Shown: positions 1 through 6,499, numbered from the stretch's first letter. The stretch: 6,668 nt of DNA from an uncultured Eubacteriales bacterium (GCA_900320235.1 ONRO01000034.1:1-6668); one strand, 5' to 3'. A program made the numbers and translations. Notes: generated by a model from the sequence alone, not told the origin.

Positions 1-1226
1 GCCAAAGGCTCGTATGCTTCCGGTGCTGTTACAGGTTTATCAGGCACTGGTCCGCTGTTTACAGGCTTTGACTGTTTTGCTTCCCTTACCGTGTCAGGTT
101 CAGATATCATGCGGTGTCTGACAGGTCTGTTTCTGTCAGGCTGCGAAGGCTTTAATGAAACATGTCTCACCGGTACAGCTTTTTCACCTGATTCACCTGA
201 CGGTTTTGATACTGTCACCTTCACAGTCATTTCTTCCGGTCTGAAAAGCTTTATTGAATGAATGAAATCAAAAAAGTTTAATGATAATCTGTCCGTGATA
301 CCCTTCCTGCAGGCAGCGGCAAACAATACATCAAGTCCGATAAAGATCGCTGCTCCGGCTGCCGCCTGGAACGGATACAGTGCTATAACCGACTGCGGCA
401 GAATAAATGGCAGAACCGCAAGTGCAGCTGCCGGCGGAAACAGTTTGCGGAAAAGCAGCTGGAACAGAATTGCTCCGGAAATGGCAAATAATGTGCCTAA
501 TGTCAGCGGAAGTCCGAGAACATCGTAGAATACAAGGCGGCTTGCTGTTCCGAAAAATATGCAGAGCACTGTACACAGGAAATAACGCACAGGTGTTTTA
601 TGCACCGGACTTTGTGCATTTGCTGCCTCTGCAAGTATGACCGCAAGAGGGGGTGCAAGCATGAATGTGATCCCGGTGGGAACTGCTATCGCTGCTGTGA
701 CTGCAAAGACGGCAAATATCCATATATTCCGGATAAAGAAATTACGGTCATCGGAGTTTGTATTATCAAAGCTGATCTTATCTGCAAGACCGTGTTTAAC
801 AAACAGTACCCTTATACCGATTATCATTGCAGTAAGGATCAGTACTGAAACAGGATAGATGACCGACTGCACATTCGTCAGCACCGGAAGAACAGCTGCT
901 GATATCAGCGGAAGCATCGTCGTTTTTGACCATGACAGTGCGATCAGGCTGAACAGCATTGCTGCGATCAGCTTCAGATAAAGCGGAACCGGGACAAAGG
1001 CTGACAGTGCATATCCCGCAGTTGCCGATAATGTCATCGTGAAAAACATTCTGATCGGCGTTACATTCCACGGCATTCTGAATGACAGGAACGAACCGAC
1101 TGCAAGTGCTGCGACCTCAGGAAATATCATTTCTTCCTCACCGAGAAGCTCGGCAATAAAAACCATGAATACCGTCACAAGCACAGAAACTGCTATTTTA
1201 ATAAATATTTTCGTTTTTACCTTCAA
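1..1226 (-). CDS. Duplicated HPP-like multi-pass membrane protein, 3' end cut by window edge
   Basis: The frame is open for 408 codons from a TTG at 1226 to the window edge, with no stop, so the C-terminus is missing. An in-frame TAA at 1239-1241 and AAAGGAGG ending 6 nt before the TTG fix the start; the first in-frame ATG is only at codon 21. About 10-12 hydrophobic segments lie between residues 8 and 306. The two halves repeat each other: TPIRMF (56-61) matches TPVRYF (211-216), each about 21 residues after an FPEVAALAV/LAPPLAVIL stretch, and each half ends in an SVI...LF helix. The second half resembles the HPP family from memory, with FPP (263-265) where HPP is expected and MLP (104-106) in the first half. 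Residues about 311-408 form a charged, proline-rich, probably cytoplasmic tail. Transport is possible, but the substrate is unknown. The CDS is near certain; the family is a judgement. Confidence 0.85.
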   Translation of the reverse strand, partial: MKVKTKIFIKIAVSVLVTVFMVFIAELLGEEEMIFPEVAALAVGSFLSFRMPWNVTPIRMFFTMTLSATAGYALSAFVPVPLYLKLIAAMLFSLIALSWSKTTMLPLISAAVLPVLTNVQSVIYPVSVLILTAMIIGIRVLFVKHGLADKISFDNTNSDDRNFFIRNIWIFAVFAVTAAIAVPTGITFMLAPPLAVILAEAANAQSPVHKTPVRYFLCTVLCIFFGTASRLVFYDVLGLPLTLGTLFAISGAILFQLLFRKLFPPAAALAVLPFILPQSVIALYPFQAAAGAAIFIGLDVLFAAACRKGITDRLSLNFFDFIHSIKLFRPEEMTVKVTVSKPSGESGEKAVPVRHVSLKPSQPDRNRPVRHRMISEPDTVREAKQSKPVNSGPVPDKPVTAPEAYEPL

Positions 1227-1232
1227 ATTTTC

Positions 1233-1240
1233 CCTCCTTT
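1233..1240 (-). promoter_or_regulatory. Strong Shine-Dalgarno deciding a TTG start
   Basis: On the minus strand AAAGGAGG is followed by six bases (GAAAAT) and then TTG. This near-consensus site, with a stop codon just upstream in the same frame, is why the membrane protein is started at a TTG rather than at an internal ATG. The site lies only a few bases after the preceding hairpin and its short T-run, so structure there could affect access by ribosomes; that last point is inference. Confidence 0.85.
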
Positions 1241-1246
1241 AAAATC

Positions 1247-1275
1247 AGGGAAGCCGGCTACGACTTCCCTTTTTT
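1247..1275. terminator. Stem-loop with T-run between ridA and the membrane gene
   Basis: AGGGAAG (1247-1253) pairs with CTTCCCT (1264-1270), giving 7 bp around a 10-nt loop. Read on the plus strand it is followed by a run of six Ts (1270-1275), a good intrinsic-terminator form, although no plus-strand gene is visible upstream of it. Read on the minus strand, the direction of the genes, the stem is followed only by TGATTTT, so it is a weak or partial terminator after ridA. It could end the ridA transcript in part and let the rest continue into the membrane gene. Confidence 0.5.
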
Positions 1276-1280
1276 CCTGC

Positions 1281-1309
1281 TATAATGCTTTTCAGCGTAC
1301 AGCATTATA
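1281..1309. repeat. Perfect 9-bp inverted repeat over the ridA stop codon
   Basis: TATAATGCT (1281-1289) and AGCATTATA (1301-1309) are exact reverse complements separated by 11 nt. The right arm contains the ridA stop codon (1305-1307). In RNA it would form a 3'-end hairpin whose stem includes the last codon and the stop. It has no T-run directly after it on the minus strand, so it is not a standard terminator; it may protect the 3' end. Both arms contain TATAAT, but I see no matching -35 box at a sensible distance on either strand. Confidence 0.6.
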
Positions 1310-1679
1310 CCTCAGCTATTACCTCTACCTCGCAAAGAACATTCTTCGGAAGGGTCTTTACTGCAACGCATGAACGTGCCGGCTTGCTTGTGAAATATCT
1401 GCCGTAGATCTCATTGAATACAGCAAAATCATTCATATCCGCAAGGAAGCAGACTGTCTTGACAGCCTTGTCAAATGAGGAACCTGCTGCCTCAAGTACT
1501 GCACCGAGGTTTTTCATTACCTGTTCAGTCTGACCCTCAATTGTATCTGCCTCAACATTTCCGCTTGCAGGGTTGATTGCAATCTGGCCTGATGTGAACA
1601 CAAGACCTCCTGCTTTTACAGCCTGTGAATACGGTCCGATCGCATCGGGTGCATTTTTGGTATAGATCTTTTCTGACAT
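1305..1679 (-). CDS. ridA: RidA family reactive enamine/imine deaminase
   Basis: This is a 124-residue protein, the normal length for the RidA/YjgF/YER057c/UK114 family, which is cytosolic and trimeric. The family hydrolyses 2-aminoacrylate and 2-aminocrotonate, reactive products of PLP enzymes such as threonine ammonia-lyase, to 2-keto acids and ammonia. Seen here are the N-terminal IGPYSQ (14-19), FTSGQIAINP (28-37), PARSCVAV (100-107) and LCEVEVIA (115-122). By position, Tyr17, Arg102 and Glu117 correspond to active-site Tyr17, Arg105 and Glu120 of E. coli RidA, so catalysis should be intact. The start is the ATG at 1679, which has GAAAGGAC 7 nt upstream. An in-frame ATG at 1724 would add 15 residues foreign to the family and has no evident ribosome site. 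ilvA lies two genes upstream in the same direction, which fits the function. Confidence 0.95.
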   Translation of the reverse strand: MSEKIYTKNAPDAIGPYSQAVKAGGLVFTSGQIAINPASGNVEADTIEGQTEQVMKNLGAVLEAAGSSFDKAVKTVCFLADMNDFAVFNEIYGRYFTSKPARSCVAVKTLPKNVLCEVEVIAEV

Positions 1680-1686
1680 AATTATC

Positions 1687-1694
1687 GTCCTTTC
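1687..1694 (-). promoter_or_regulatory. Ribosome binding site setting the ridA start
   Basis: GAAAGGAC on the minus strand sits 7 nt before the ATG at 1679. It lies inside the extended frame that begins at 1724, and it supports the shorter, family-length protein. Confidence 0.75.
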
Positions 1695-1774
1695 AAATTG
1701 TTTATTTAAACTTCCGACTGTCATTTTCTTTATTCAATGAAAGCGTATGGAATGAATGCATTCTGAATTCTGAA

Positions 1775-1791
1775 ACTTTTCCTGCGGAAGT
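1775..1791 (-). other. Weak hairpin just after the lipoprotein stop codon
   Basis: On the minus strand ACTTCC can pair with GGAA-(A)-AGT across a three-base loop, one base after the TAA of the lipoprotein gene. The stem is short, has a bulged A and lacks a T-run, so I do not call it a terminator. The remaining spacer to ridA (1680-1774) holds a GAATGCATTC palindrome (1754-1763) and no promoter that I can defend. Read-through from the lipoprotein gene into ridA is therefore plausible. Confidence 0.25.
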
Positions 1792-1792
1792 C

Positions 1793-2905
1793 TTAATCAC
1801 TGTTTGTTTCTTCTTTCTTCTGCGGCGCATACAGTCCTGCGCAGTATATCAGAAGCTCCGGTTTTTTGTATTCATAATATGATTCCTTATAGCCAAGCTC
1901 GGCAAGTATGGACATCATCCATTCCCCGGCCTTATCATAATCCGCCTTGCTTTCAAACCTGAATTCAAGCAGGTTTTTCTCCTCCTTGAACTGCTCAAGT
2001 GCACAGGCACGAAAGCCAAGCTCATCGTCTTTCCTTATAAAGTAATTTTTCTTTCTGAAATAGTTATCCCCTGCAGATCTGTTTTTCTCGCTATCGTCCT
2101 CATCCTCCGGGGTATGCTCGTCAAACTGCTCCATTTCTTCTTTTGTCAGACAGAAAAACTCGTGATGTATATATGGTTTCCCTCGTATATCAGATACATT
2201 ATAATCGTCCCAGGTAAGATCAATATATCTTTCTCCTGAGCTGAGACTTTCTATTTTTGTCCAGATATGTTCATCAGAATATATTTCCGTACATTTGTGT
2301 CCCATCTTGCGCAGTATATATGAAAATGCATAGGTATAACCCTGACAAACCGCCCTTCGCTTTACAAGTGCGCCATACATATCATGCGAATGATCCCCGT
2401 TTTTTTCTTCCGTAACGAATTCCGTGCGTCTTATCAGCTCGTCATGCACAGCGAGGATATCATCCCATTCGCTGCCTTTATTCATTGCCTTTACAGCTGA
2501 AATGATCTCATCGGCTGCCTTATCGGTCTGTGACTTCATTTTTTCATTTTCATCTGCATCATCCGCATAGAAAAAGTTATAAAGCTTATAATCTGCTTCG
2601 TCATATGTCATTACAGAAAAATTGCTCACCCAGAAGCTTACAGGACAGATATCCCTCCACTTCAGCTCACTGCTTTTCTTAATTGCTATTGTCGGCGTAA
2701 GCTGTGACAGATATATCTCCAGTTCCTTTTGAGAAACCTGTTCATTCTTTTCATTCCACTCAATATACGGTGTATTTTCAGGCACAGGAAGTGTTTCTTC
2801 CTTGCTTTCAGGGTGTGTATTTCCCGCTGAGCATCCGGGAAAAGACGCAAATACAGCTGCAATAATCAATATAAATATCATTAAACCGGCTGCTCGCCTT
2901 TTCAT
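1793..2905 (-). CDS. Transglutaminase-like lipoprotein (cysteine protease fold)
   Basis: This 370-residue protein is probably exported and lipid-anchored. The N-terminus is MKRR, then a hydrophobic core (about 7-22), then FPGC with Cys25 as the likely lipidated residue; Phe at -3 is less usual than Leu. After a polar, acidic linker, residues about 175-235 carry the transglutaminase/arylamine-acetyltransferase fold core: AVCQGYTYAF with Cys187, DEHIWTKI with His213, and YIDLTWDD with Asp229, so the Cys-His-Asp triad is complete. NYFRKKNYFI (281-290) resembles the region after the core in clostridial proteins of this class, from memory. Residues 263-274 are very acidic. Such domains act as peptidases or cross-linkers on cell-surface proteins; the substrate is unknown. 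The start has GGAGGT 5 nt before the ATG. It lies 73 nt after ilvA with no clear promoter, so co-transcription is likely. Confidence 0.88.
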   Translation of the reverse strand: MKRRAAGLMIFILIIAAVFASFPGCSAGNTHPESKEETLPVPENTPYIEWNEKNEQVSQKELEIYLSQLTPTIAIKKSSELKWRDICPVSFWVSNFSVMTYDEADYKLYNFFYADDADENEKMKSQTDKAADEIISAVKAMNKGSEWDDILAVHDELIRRTEFVTEEKNGDHSHDMYGALVKRRAVCQGYTYAFSYILRKMGHKCTEIYSDEHIWTKIESLSSGERYIDLTWDDYNVSDIRGKPYIHHEFFCLTKEEMEQFDEHTPEDEDDSEKNRSAGDNYFRKKNYFIRKDDELGFRACALEQFKEEKNLLEFRFESKADYDKAGEWMMSILAELGYKESYYEYKKPELLIYCAGLYAPQKKEETNSD

Positions 2906-2978
2906 TGCACACCTCCGTCTGTTTTCTGCTCATCAGAAACGGATCCTGTCCGGACAATGTCTTATTCTGCGGATCTGA

Positions 2979-4175
2979 TTACTGAACTATCCTGTAACCC
3001 TTTTTGCTGAGCTCATCCTTGATTTTCTGGATATGCTCATGATTTCTGGTCTCAAGTGAAAGACGCAGATAGCAGGAATTGATATCTGTATTAAGATCAG
3101 CCCTGTCATGGCTTACTGCTACAACATTTGCGCCAAGCTTTGAGATTATCCTTGATACTGTTGTAAGCTCGCCGGGCTTATCTGTCAGAGCAATTGTGAA
3201 TTCTGCAAGTCTGCCTGTCTTCTGAAGACCTCTGTCGATAACTCGTGAGAGGATCGTAACGTCAATATTACCGCCTGAAACAAGGCAGCATACCTTTTTG
3301 CCCTTGATCGGCAGCTTATCGAACAGTGCTGCTGCAACAGAAACTGCGCCTGCACCCTCAGAAATAAGCTTCTGCTTCTCGATAAGTGAAAGGATAGCGG
3401 TTGCTGTTTCGTCATCGGTAACAGTTATTATTTCATCAACATATTTTCCGCAGAGTTCAAAGGTAAGCTCTCCGGGAGTCTTTACTGCAATACCGTCTGC
3501 AAATGTATTGACTGACGGAAGTGTTTCTATATTGCTATGAGCCATTGAAAGATACATTGACGGTGCGCCTGCACTCTGAACGCCGTATACCTTTACATTG
3601 GGATTGAGAGATTTGATCGCATATGCAACGCCGCTGATCAGTCCGCCGCCGCCGATAGGTACGATTACTGCATCAAGATCCGGAAGCTGATCGAGTATTT
3701 CAAGACCGATCGTTCCCTGACCTGCAATTACCATTTCATCATCAAACGGGTGAATAAATGTAGCGCCTGTTTCCTTCTGAAGCTCAACAGCCTTATCGTG
3801 AGCATCATCATATGTACCCTCAACAAGCACAGCTTCTGCGCCGTAGCTTTTTGTAGCCTCGACCTTTGAGATCGGTGCTGAATTCGGCATACAGATCACC
3901 GATTTTATACCGTATCTCTGAGCTGCAAGAGCAACACCCTGTGCATGGTTGCCGGCAGAACAGGCGATAACGCCCTTTGCTCTTTCCTCCGGTGTCAGCT
4001 GTGAGATCTTATAATATGCTCCTCTTGCCTTGAATGCACCGGTCACCTGAAGGTTCTCCGTTTTGAGATACAGCTCACATTCATCAGATAGGTTAGTTGC
4101 CTTGATCATATCTGTCGGGCGGATAACCTCCTTGAGAACATATGAAGCATGATAGATTTTATCTAAAGTCAGCAT
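2979..4175 (-). CDS. ilvA: Threonine ammonia-lyase with one C-terminal ACT domain
   Basis: This 398-residue cytosolic PLP enzyme converts L-threonine to 2-ketobutyrate and ammonia through 2-aminocrotonate. This is the entry step to isoleucine, or part of threonine breakdown. The fold-type II catalytic domain covers about residues 5-315: TGAFKARGA with the PLP-binding Lys49, SAGNHAQG (73-80), the phosphate-binding GGGGL (175-179) and SGGNIDV (300-306). A single ACT domain follows (about 322-398, starting RLAEFTIALTDKPGEL). That matches the roughly 400-residue one-ACT form, not the roughly 510-residue E. coli IlvA with its double regulatory region nor the ACT-less TdcB. The ACT domain suggests allosteric control by an amino acid, but which one cannot be read from sequence, so the tdcB-type name is also possible. 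The ATG at 4175 is preceded by AAGGGG with about 9 nt spacing and by a good promoter. Confidence 0.95.
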   Translation of the reverse strand: MLTLDKIYHASYVLKEVIRPTDMIKATNLSDECELYLKTENLQVTGAFKARGAYYKISQLTPEERAKGVIACSAGNHAQGVALAAQRYGIKSVICMPNSAPISKVEATKSYGAEAVLVEGTYDDAHDKAVELQKETGATFIHPFDDEMVIAGQGTIGLEILDQLPDLDAVIVPIGGGGLISGVAYAIKSLNPNVKVYGVQSAGAPSMYLSMAHSNIETLPSVNTFADGIAVKTPGELTFELCGKYVDEIITVTDDETATAILSLIEKQKLISEGAGAVSVAAALFDKLPIKGKKVCCLVSGGNIDVTILSRVIDRGLQKTGRLAEFTIALTDKPGELTTVSRIISKLGANVVAVSHDRADLNTDINSCYLRLSLETRNHEHIQKIKDELSKKGYRIVQ

Positions 4176-4216
4176 TGTTTATTACCCCTTGTTTTTTAAA
4201 AATACTTTACTATAAT

Positions 4217-4245
4217 AAAATACCCCTTTTTAAGCAAAATGTCAA
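4217..4245 (-). promoter_or_regulatory. Promoter for ilvA
   Basis: On the minus strand a perfect -35 TTGACA (4245-4240) is followed by a 17-nt spacer and TATTTT (4222-4217), which matches 4 of 6 of the -10 consensus. Transcription would start near 4210, leaving a leader of about 35 nt. That is too short for a T-box or other large riboswitch. It lies downstream of the metG terminator, so ilvA and the genes after it form a separate unit from metG. Confidence 0.7.
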
Positions 4246-4272
4246 GATAATAAGGCTCTAAGGAGTCACAAA

Positions 4273-4311
4273 AGTCTGCCATAAAAAACTCCGCCACAGT
4301 CTGTCATAAAA
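4273..4311. repeat. Imperfect 14-bp direct repeat pair
   Basis: AGTCTGCCATAAAA (4273-4286) and AGTCTGTCATAAAA (4298-4311) differ at one base and are offset by 25 bp. One copy lies just outside the terminator stem and the other inside its loop. They may come from local duplication or be a paired binding site; only two copies are visible. Confidence 0.55.
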
Positions 4312-4336
4312 GATAAACCGGACGGAGTTATTTTTT
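4283..4336. terminator. Bidirectional intrinsic terminator after metG
   Basis: AACTCCG (4287-4293) pairs perfectly with CGGAGTT (4323-4329). On the minus strand the stem extends to 9 bp through one G-U wobble, with a loop of about 25 nt, and is followed by a run of Ts (complement of the As at 4283-4288). On the plus strand the same stem is followed by TTATTTTTT. It lies about 100 nt after the metG stop codon and before the ilvA promoter, as expected for the metG terminator. The large loop makes the stem weaker than usual. Confidence 0.65.
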
Positions 4337-4352
4337 CGGAGATCAACTCCGA
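4336..4352. other. Second hairpin, competing with the metG terminator
   Basis: TCGGAG (4336-4341) and CTCCGA (4347-4352) form a 6-bp stem with a 5-nt loop. On the minus strand this stem is made first and is followed by As, so it is not itself a terminator. Its outer sequence CGGAGTT (minus strand, 4351-4345) is identical to the distal arm of the terminator. It can therefore also pair with the terminator's proximal arm across a 15-nt loop. Confidence 0.55.
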
Positions 4353-4428
4353 CATTATTTAATTCTGAATATTATTTTTCAGTAAAGATACAAAGCTGTA
4401 TGCTTTTCTGCAAAACGCTCTCACTTTT

Positions 4429-6384
4429 TTATCTGACCCTGCTGCCGGGAGTGACACCATCAACGAAAATTACCTTGATATTATCGCCGTCGTCAGCTGC
4501 AAGTATCATTCCGTTGCTTTCAACTCCGCAGAGCACTGCCGGCTTCAGATTCGATACGACAATAACGCTCTTTCCGATAAGTTCCTCCGGCTTATAGAAT
4601 TTTGCAATTCCGCTTGCTACTGTTCTTTCATTTTCAGAACCGTCATCAAGCGTCAGCTTAAGAAGCTTTTTAGCCTTTTTTATCGGCTCGCAGTTTTTGA
4701 CCTTTGCAACAGTCAGCTCAACCTTCATGAAATCATCTATGCCGATCATTGCAAGACCTTCAGGTCTGACTTTTTTCTCTACCTTTTTATCTTCTTCCTG
4801 TTTCTGGCTGCCGATGATCTTATTCAGTTCCTCGATTTCCTTTTCAACATCTATTCTGGGGAAGATTATCTCGCCCTTCTTTACAGTGACATTTTTCGGA
4901 AGTACGCCGTATACTGAAGAATTATCGTAGCTTACATCAGCTTCTGATGCACCGATCTGCTCCCATACCTTCGGCATTGTCGTCGGCATGAAGGCGCTGA
5001 GAAGTGTGGAGATGATACGGATAGTATCAAGCAGATTGTAAAGAACTGTTGCAAGTCTGATCTTTTTGCTTTCGTCCTTTGCAAGAACCCACGGCGCTGT
5101 TTCATCGATGTATTTGTTTGCACGGGATACAACCTTGAATATCTCTGCAAGTGCATTATTGAGCTGTGTCTTGTCGATATATTCATCAACCGCATCAGAA
5201 AGACCTGTTGCTGCTGCGATAAGTTCATCGTCAAATTCGCCTGCTTCTCTTTCCTCGGGAAGTGTACCGCCAAAGTATTTTTCAACCATTGCAACTGTTC
5301 TTGAAACAAGGTTTCCGAGACCGTTTGCAAGATCGCTGTTGATACGGTTTATCATGATCTCATTTGAGAATGAGCTGTCTGCTCCGAGAGCCATTTCTCT
5401 CATGATATGATAACGGATCGAATCTGCTCCGTAACGCTGACCCAGAATAAACGGATCCACAACATTTCCGAGGGATTTGCTCATTTTCTGACCGTTGAAG
5501 GTGATCCAGCCGTGCACAGCAAGGTGCTCAGGAAGCGGAAGATCAAGAGCCATCAGCATTGCCGGCCAGATGATTGCATGGAAACGCATGATATCCTTTG
5601 CGACCATATGGACATTTGCAGGCCAGAATTTATCATAATCATTATATTTTCCGTTATTATAGCCAAGGGCAGTGATATAGTTTGAAAGAGCATCGATCCA
5701 TACATATACAACATGCTTTTCATCAAATGTTACAGGTATACCCCAGCTGAAGCTTGTTCTTGAAACGCAAAGATCCTCAAGTCCGGGCTTGATAAAATTA
5801 TTGACAAGCTCGGTTGCCCTTGTTTTCGGCTGCAGATAATCTGTTTCAGTAAGAAGCTTTTCGATCCTCTCTGCAAAAGGAGACATTCTGAAGAAATATG
5901 CTTCTTCTTTTGCTTCCTTTACTTCTCTGCCGCATTCGGGACATTTTCCGTCAACGAGCTGGCTGTCTGTCCAGAAGCTTTCGCAGGGAGTACAGTATTT
6001 TCCCTTATACTCACCCTTATAGATATAGCCGCGGTCATAAAGCTCCTTGAATATTTTCTGCACTGCCTCAACATGATAGTCGTCGGTAGTACGGATATAT
6101 CTGTCATAGCTTATGTTCATATAGCTCCAGAGATTCTTGAATATTTCAACTATTTCGTCAACATACTGCTTGGGAGTAACGCCCTTTTCGGCAGCCTTCT
6201 GTTCGATTTTCTGACCATGTTCATCTGTGCCGGTGAGGAACATTACGTCATATCCCTGCATTCGTCTGTATCTTGCGATTGAGTCACATGCTGTTGTCGT
6301 ATAGCAGTGACCAATATGAGGATTACCAGAAGGGTAATAAATCGGCGTTGTGATATAGAATTTTTCTCCGTTATGCTTATGCAC
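4429..6384 (-). CDS. metG: Methionyl-tRNA synthetase with C-terminal tRNA-binding domain
   Basis: This 651-residue class I synthetase attaches methionine to initiator and elongator tRNA-Met in the cytosol. Numbering from the GTG start: FYITTPIYYPSGNPHIGH with the HIGH signature (23-26); a four-cysteine zinc knuckle, CTPC (131-134) and CPEC (148-151); the KMSKS loop (300-304) in GQKMSKSLGN; the anticodon-binding helical domain with APWVLAK (about 430-436); a lysine/glutamate-rich linker (about 525-545); and an EMAP/Trbp111-like tRNA-binding OB fold (about 551-651). Length and layout match Bacillus-type MetG (about 660). An ATG at 6480 is in frame but would add 32 atypical residues and lies inside the promoter spacer. 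The GTG at 6384 has AAAGGGGG 7 nt upstream and puts the family's usual start next to HIGH. No T-box or S-box is evident in the short leader. Confidence 0.96.
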   Translation of the reverse strand: MHKHNGEKFYITTPIYYPSGNPHIGHCYTTTACDSIARYRRMQGYDVMFLTGTDEHGQKIEQKAAEKGVTPKQYVDEIVEIFKNLWSYMNISYDRYIRTTDDYHVEAVQKIFKELYDRGYIYKGEYKGKYCTPCESFWTDSQLVDGKCPECGREVKEAKEEAYFFRMSPFAERIEKLLTETDYLQPKTRATELVNNFIKPGLEDLCVSRTSFSWGIPVTFDEKHVVYVWIDALSNYITALGYNNGKYNDYDKFWPANVHMVAKDIMRFHAIIWPAMLMALDLPLPEHLAVHGWITFNGQKMSKSLGNVVDPFILGQRYGADSIRYHIMREMALGADSSFSNEIMINRINSDLANGLGNLVSRTVAMVEKYFGGTLPEEREAGEFDDELIAAATGLSDAVDEYIDKTQLNNALAEIFKVVSRANKYIDETAPWVLAKDESKKIRLATVLYNLLDTIRIISTLLSAFMPTTMPKVWEQIGASEADVSYDNSSVYGVLPKNVTVKKGEIIFPRIDVEKEIEELNKIIGSQKQEEDKKVEKKVRPEGLAMIGIDDFMKVELTVAKVKNCEPIKKAKKLLKLTLDDGSENERTVASGIAKFYKPEELIGKSVIVVSNLKPAVLCGVESNGMILAADDGDNIKVIFVDGVTPGSRVR

Positions 6385-6391
6385 AACAATT

Positions 6392-6399
6392 CCCCCTTT
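6392..6399 (-). promoter_or_regulatory. Ribosome binding site setting the GTG start of metG
   Basis: AAAGGGGG on the minus strand is followed by 7 nt and GTG (6384-6382). No comparable site precedes the in-frame ATG at 6480. With the promoter position, this favours GTG as the true start. Confidence 0.75.
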
Positions 6400-6470
6400 T
6401 TCTTTATAAATTGCTGCGGCAGAACTGATAATATCAATCCTCAGCATACCGCTCAAGCACATAATATAAT

Positions 6471-6499
6471 ATTTTATCATATTTCCGCACTTTATTCAA
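6471..6499 (-). promoter_or_regulatory. Promoter for metG
   Basis: On the minus strand TTGAAT (6499-6494), a 17-nt spacer and TAAAAT (6476-6471) form a sigma-A type promoter. The spacer ends in TGA, so there is an extended TG motif one base before the -10. Transcription would start near 6464, giving a leader of about 80 nt before the GTG. The in-frame ATG at 6480 lies upstream of that start and would not be on the message. Confidence 0.7.

Noticed and set aside
262..1242. Several short plus-strand and minus-strand open frames within 262-1242
   Set aside because: They overlap the continuous membrane-protein frame on the minus strand, have no ribosome sites that stand out, and read as unrelated low-complexity peptides.
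1703..1737. A ridA promoter based on TTGAATAAAG, the same 10-mer as in the metG promoter
   Set aside because: At 17 nt spacing the -10 position reads GAAGTT. The nearest TAAATA is 23 nt away, too far for a normal sigma-A promoter.
2947..2956. The palindrome TGTCCGGACA between ilvA and the lipoprotein gene, considered as an operator or terminator
   Set aside because: It is a single 10-bp palindrome with no loop, no T-run and no nearby promoter, so it can arise by chance.
4266..4355. A 29-codon minus-strand frame (ATG at 4355, TGA at 4266) across the metG terminator, considered as a leader peptide
   Set aside because: It has no ribosome binding site, lies across the terminator stems, and has no run of regulatory codons such as Thr, Ile or Met.
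5066..5685. Plus-strand and alternate minus-strand frames inside metG
   Set aside because: They lie wholly within a well-conserved synthetase gene and have no recognisable protein features.
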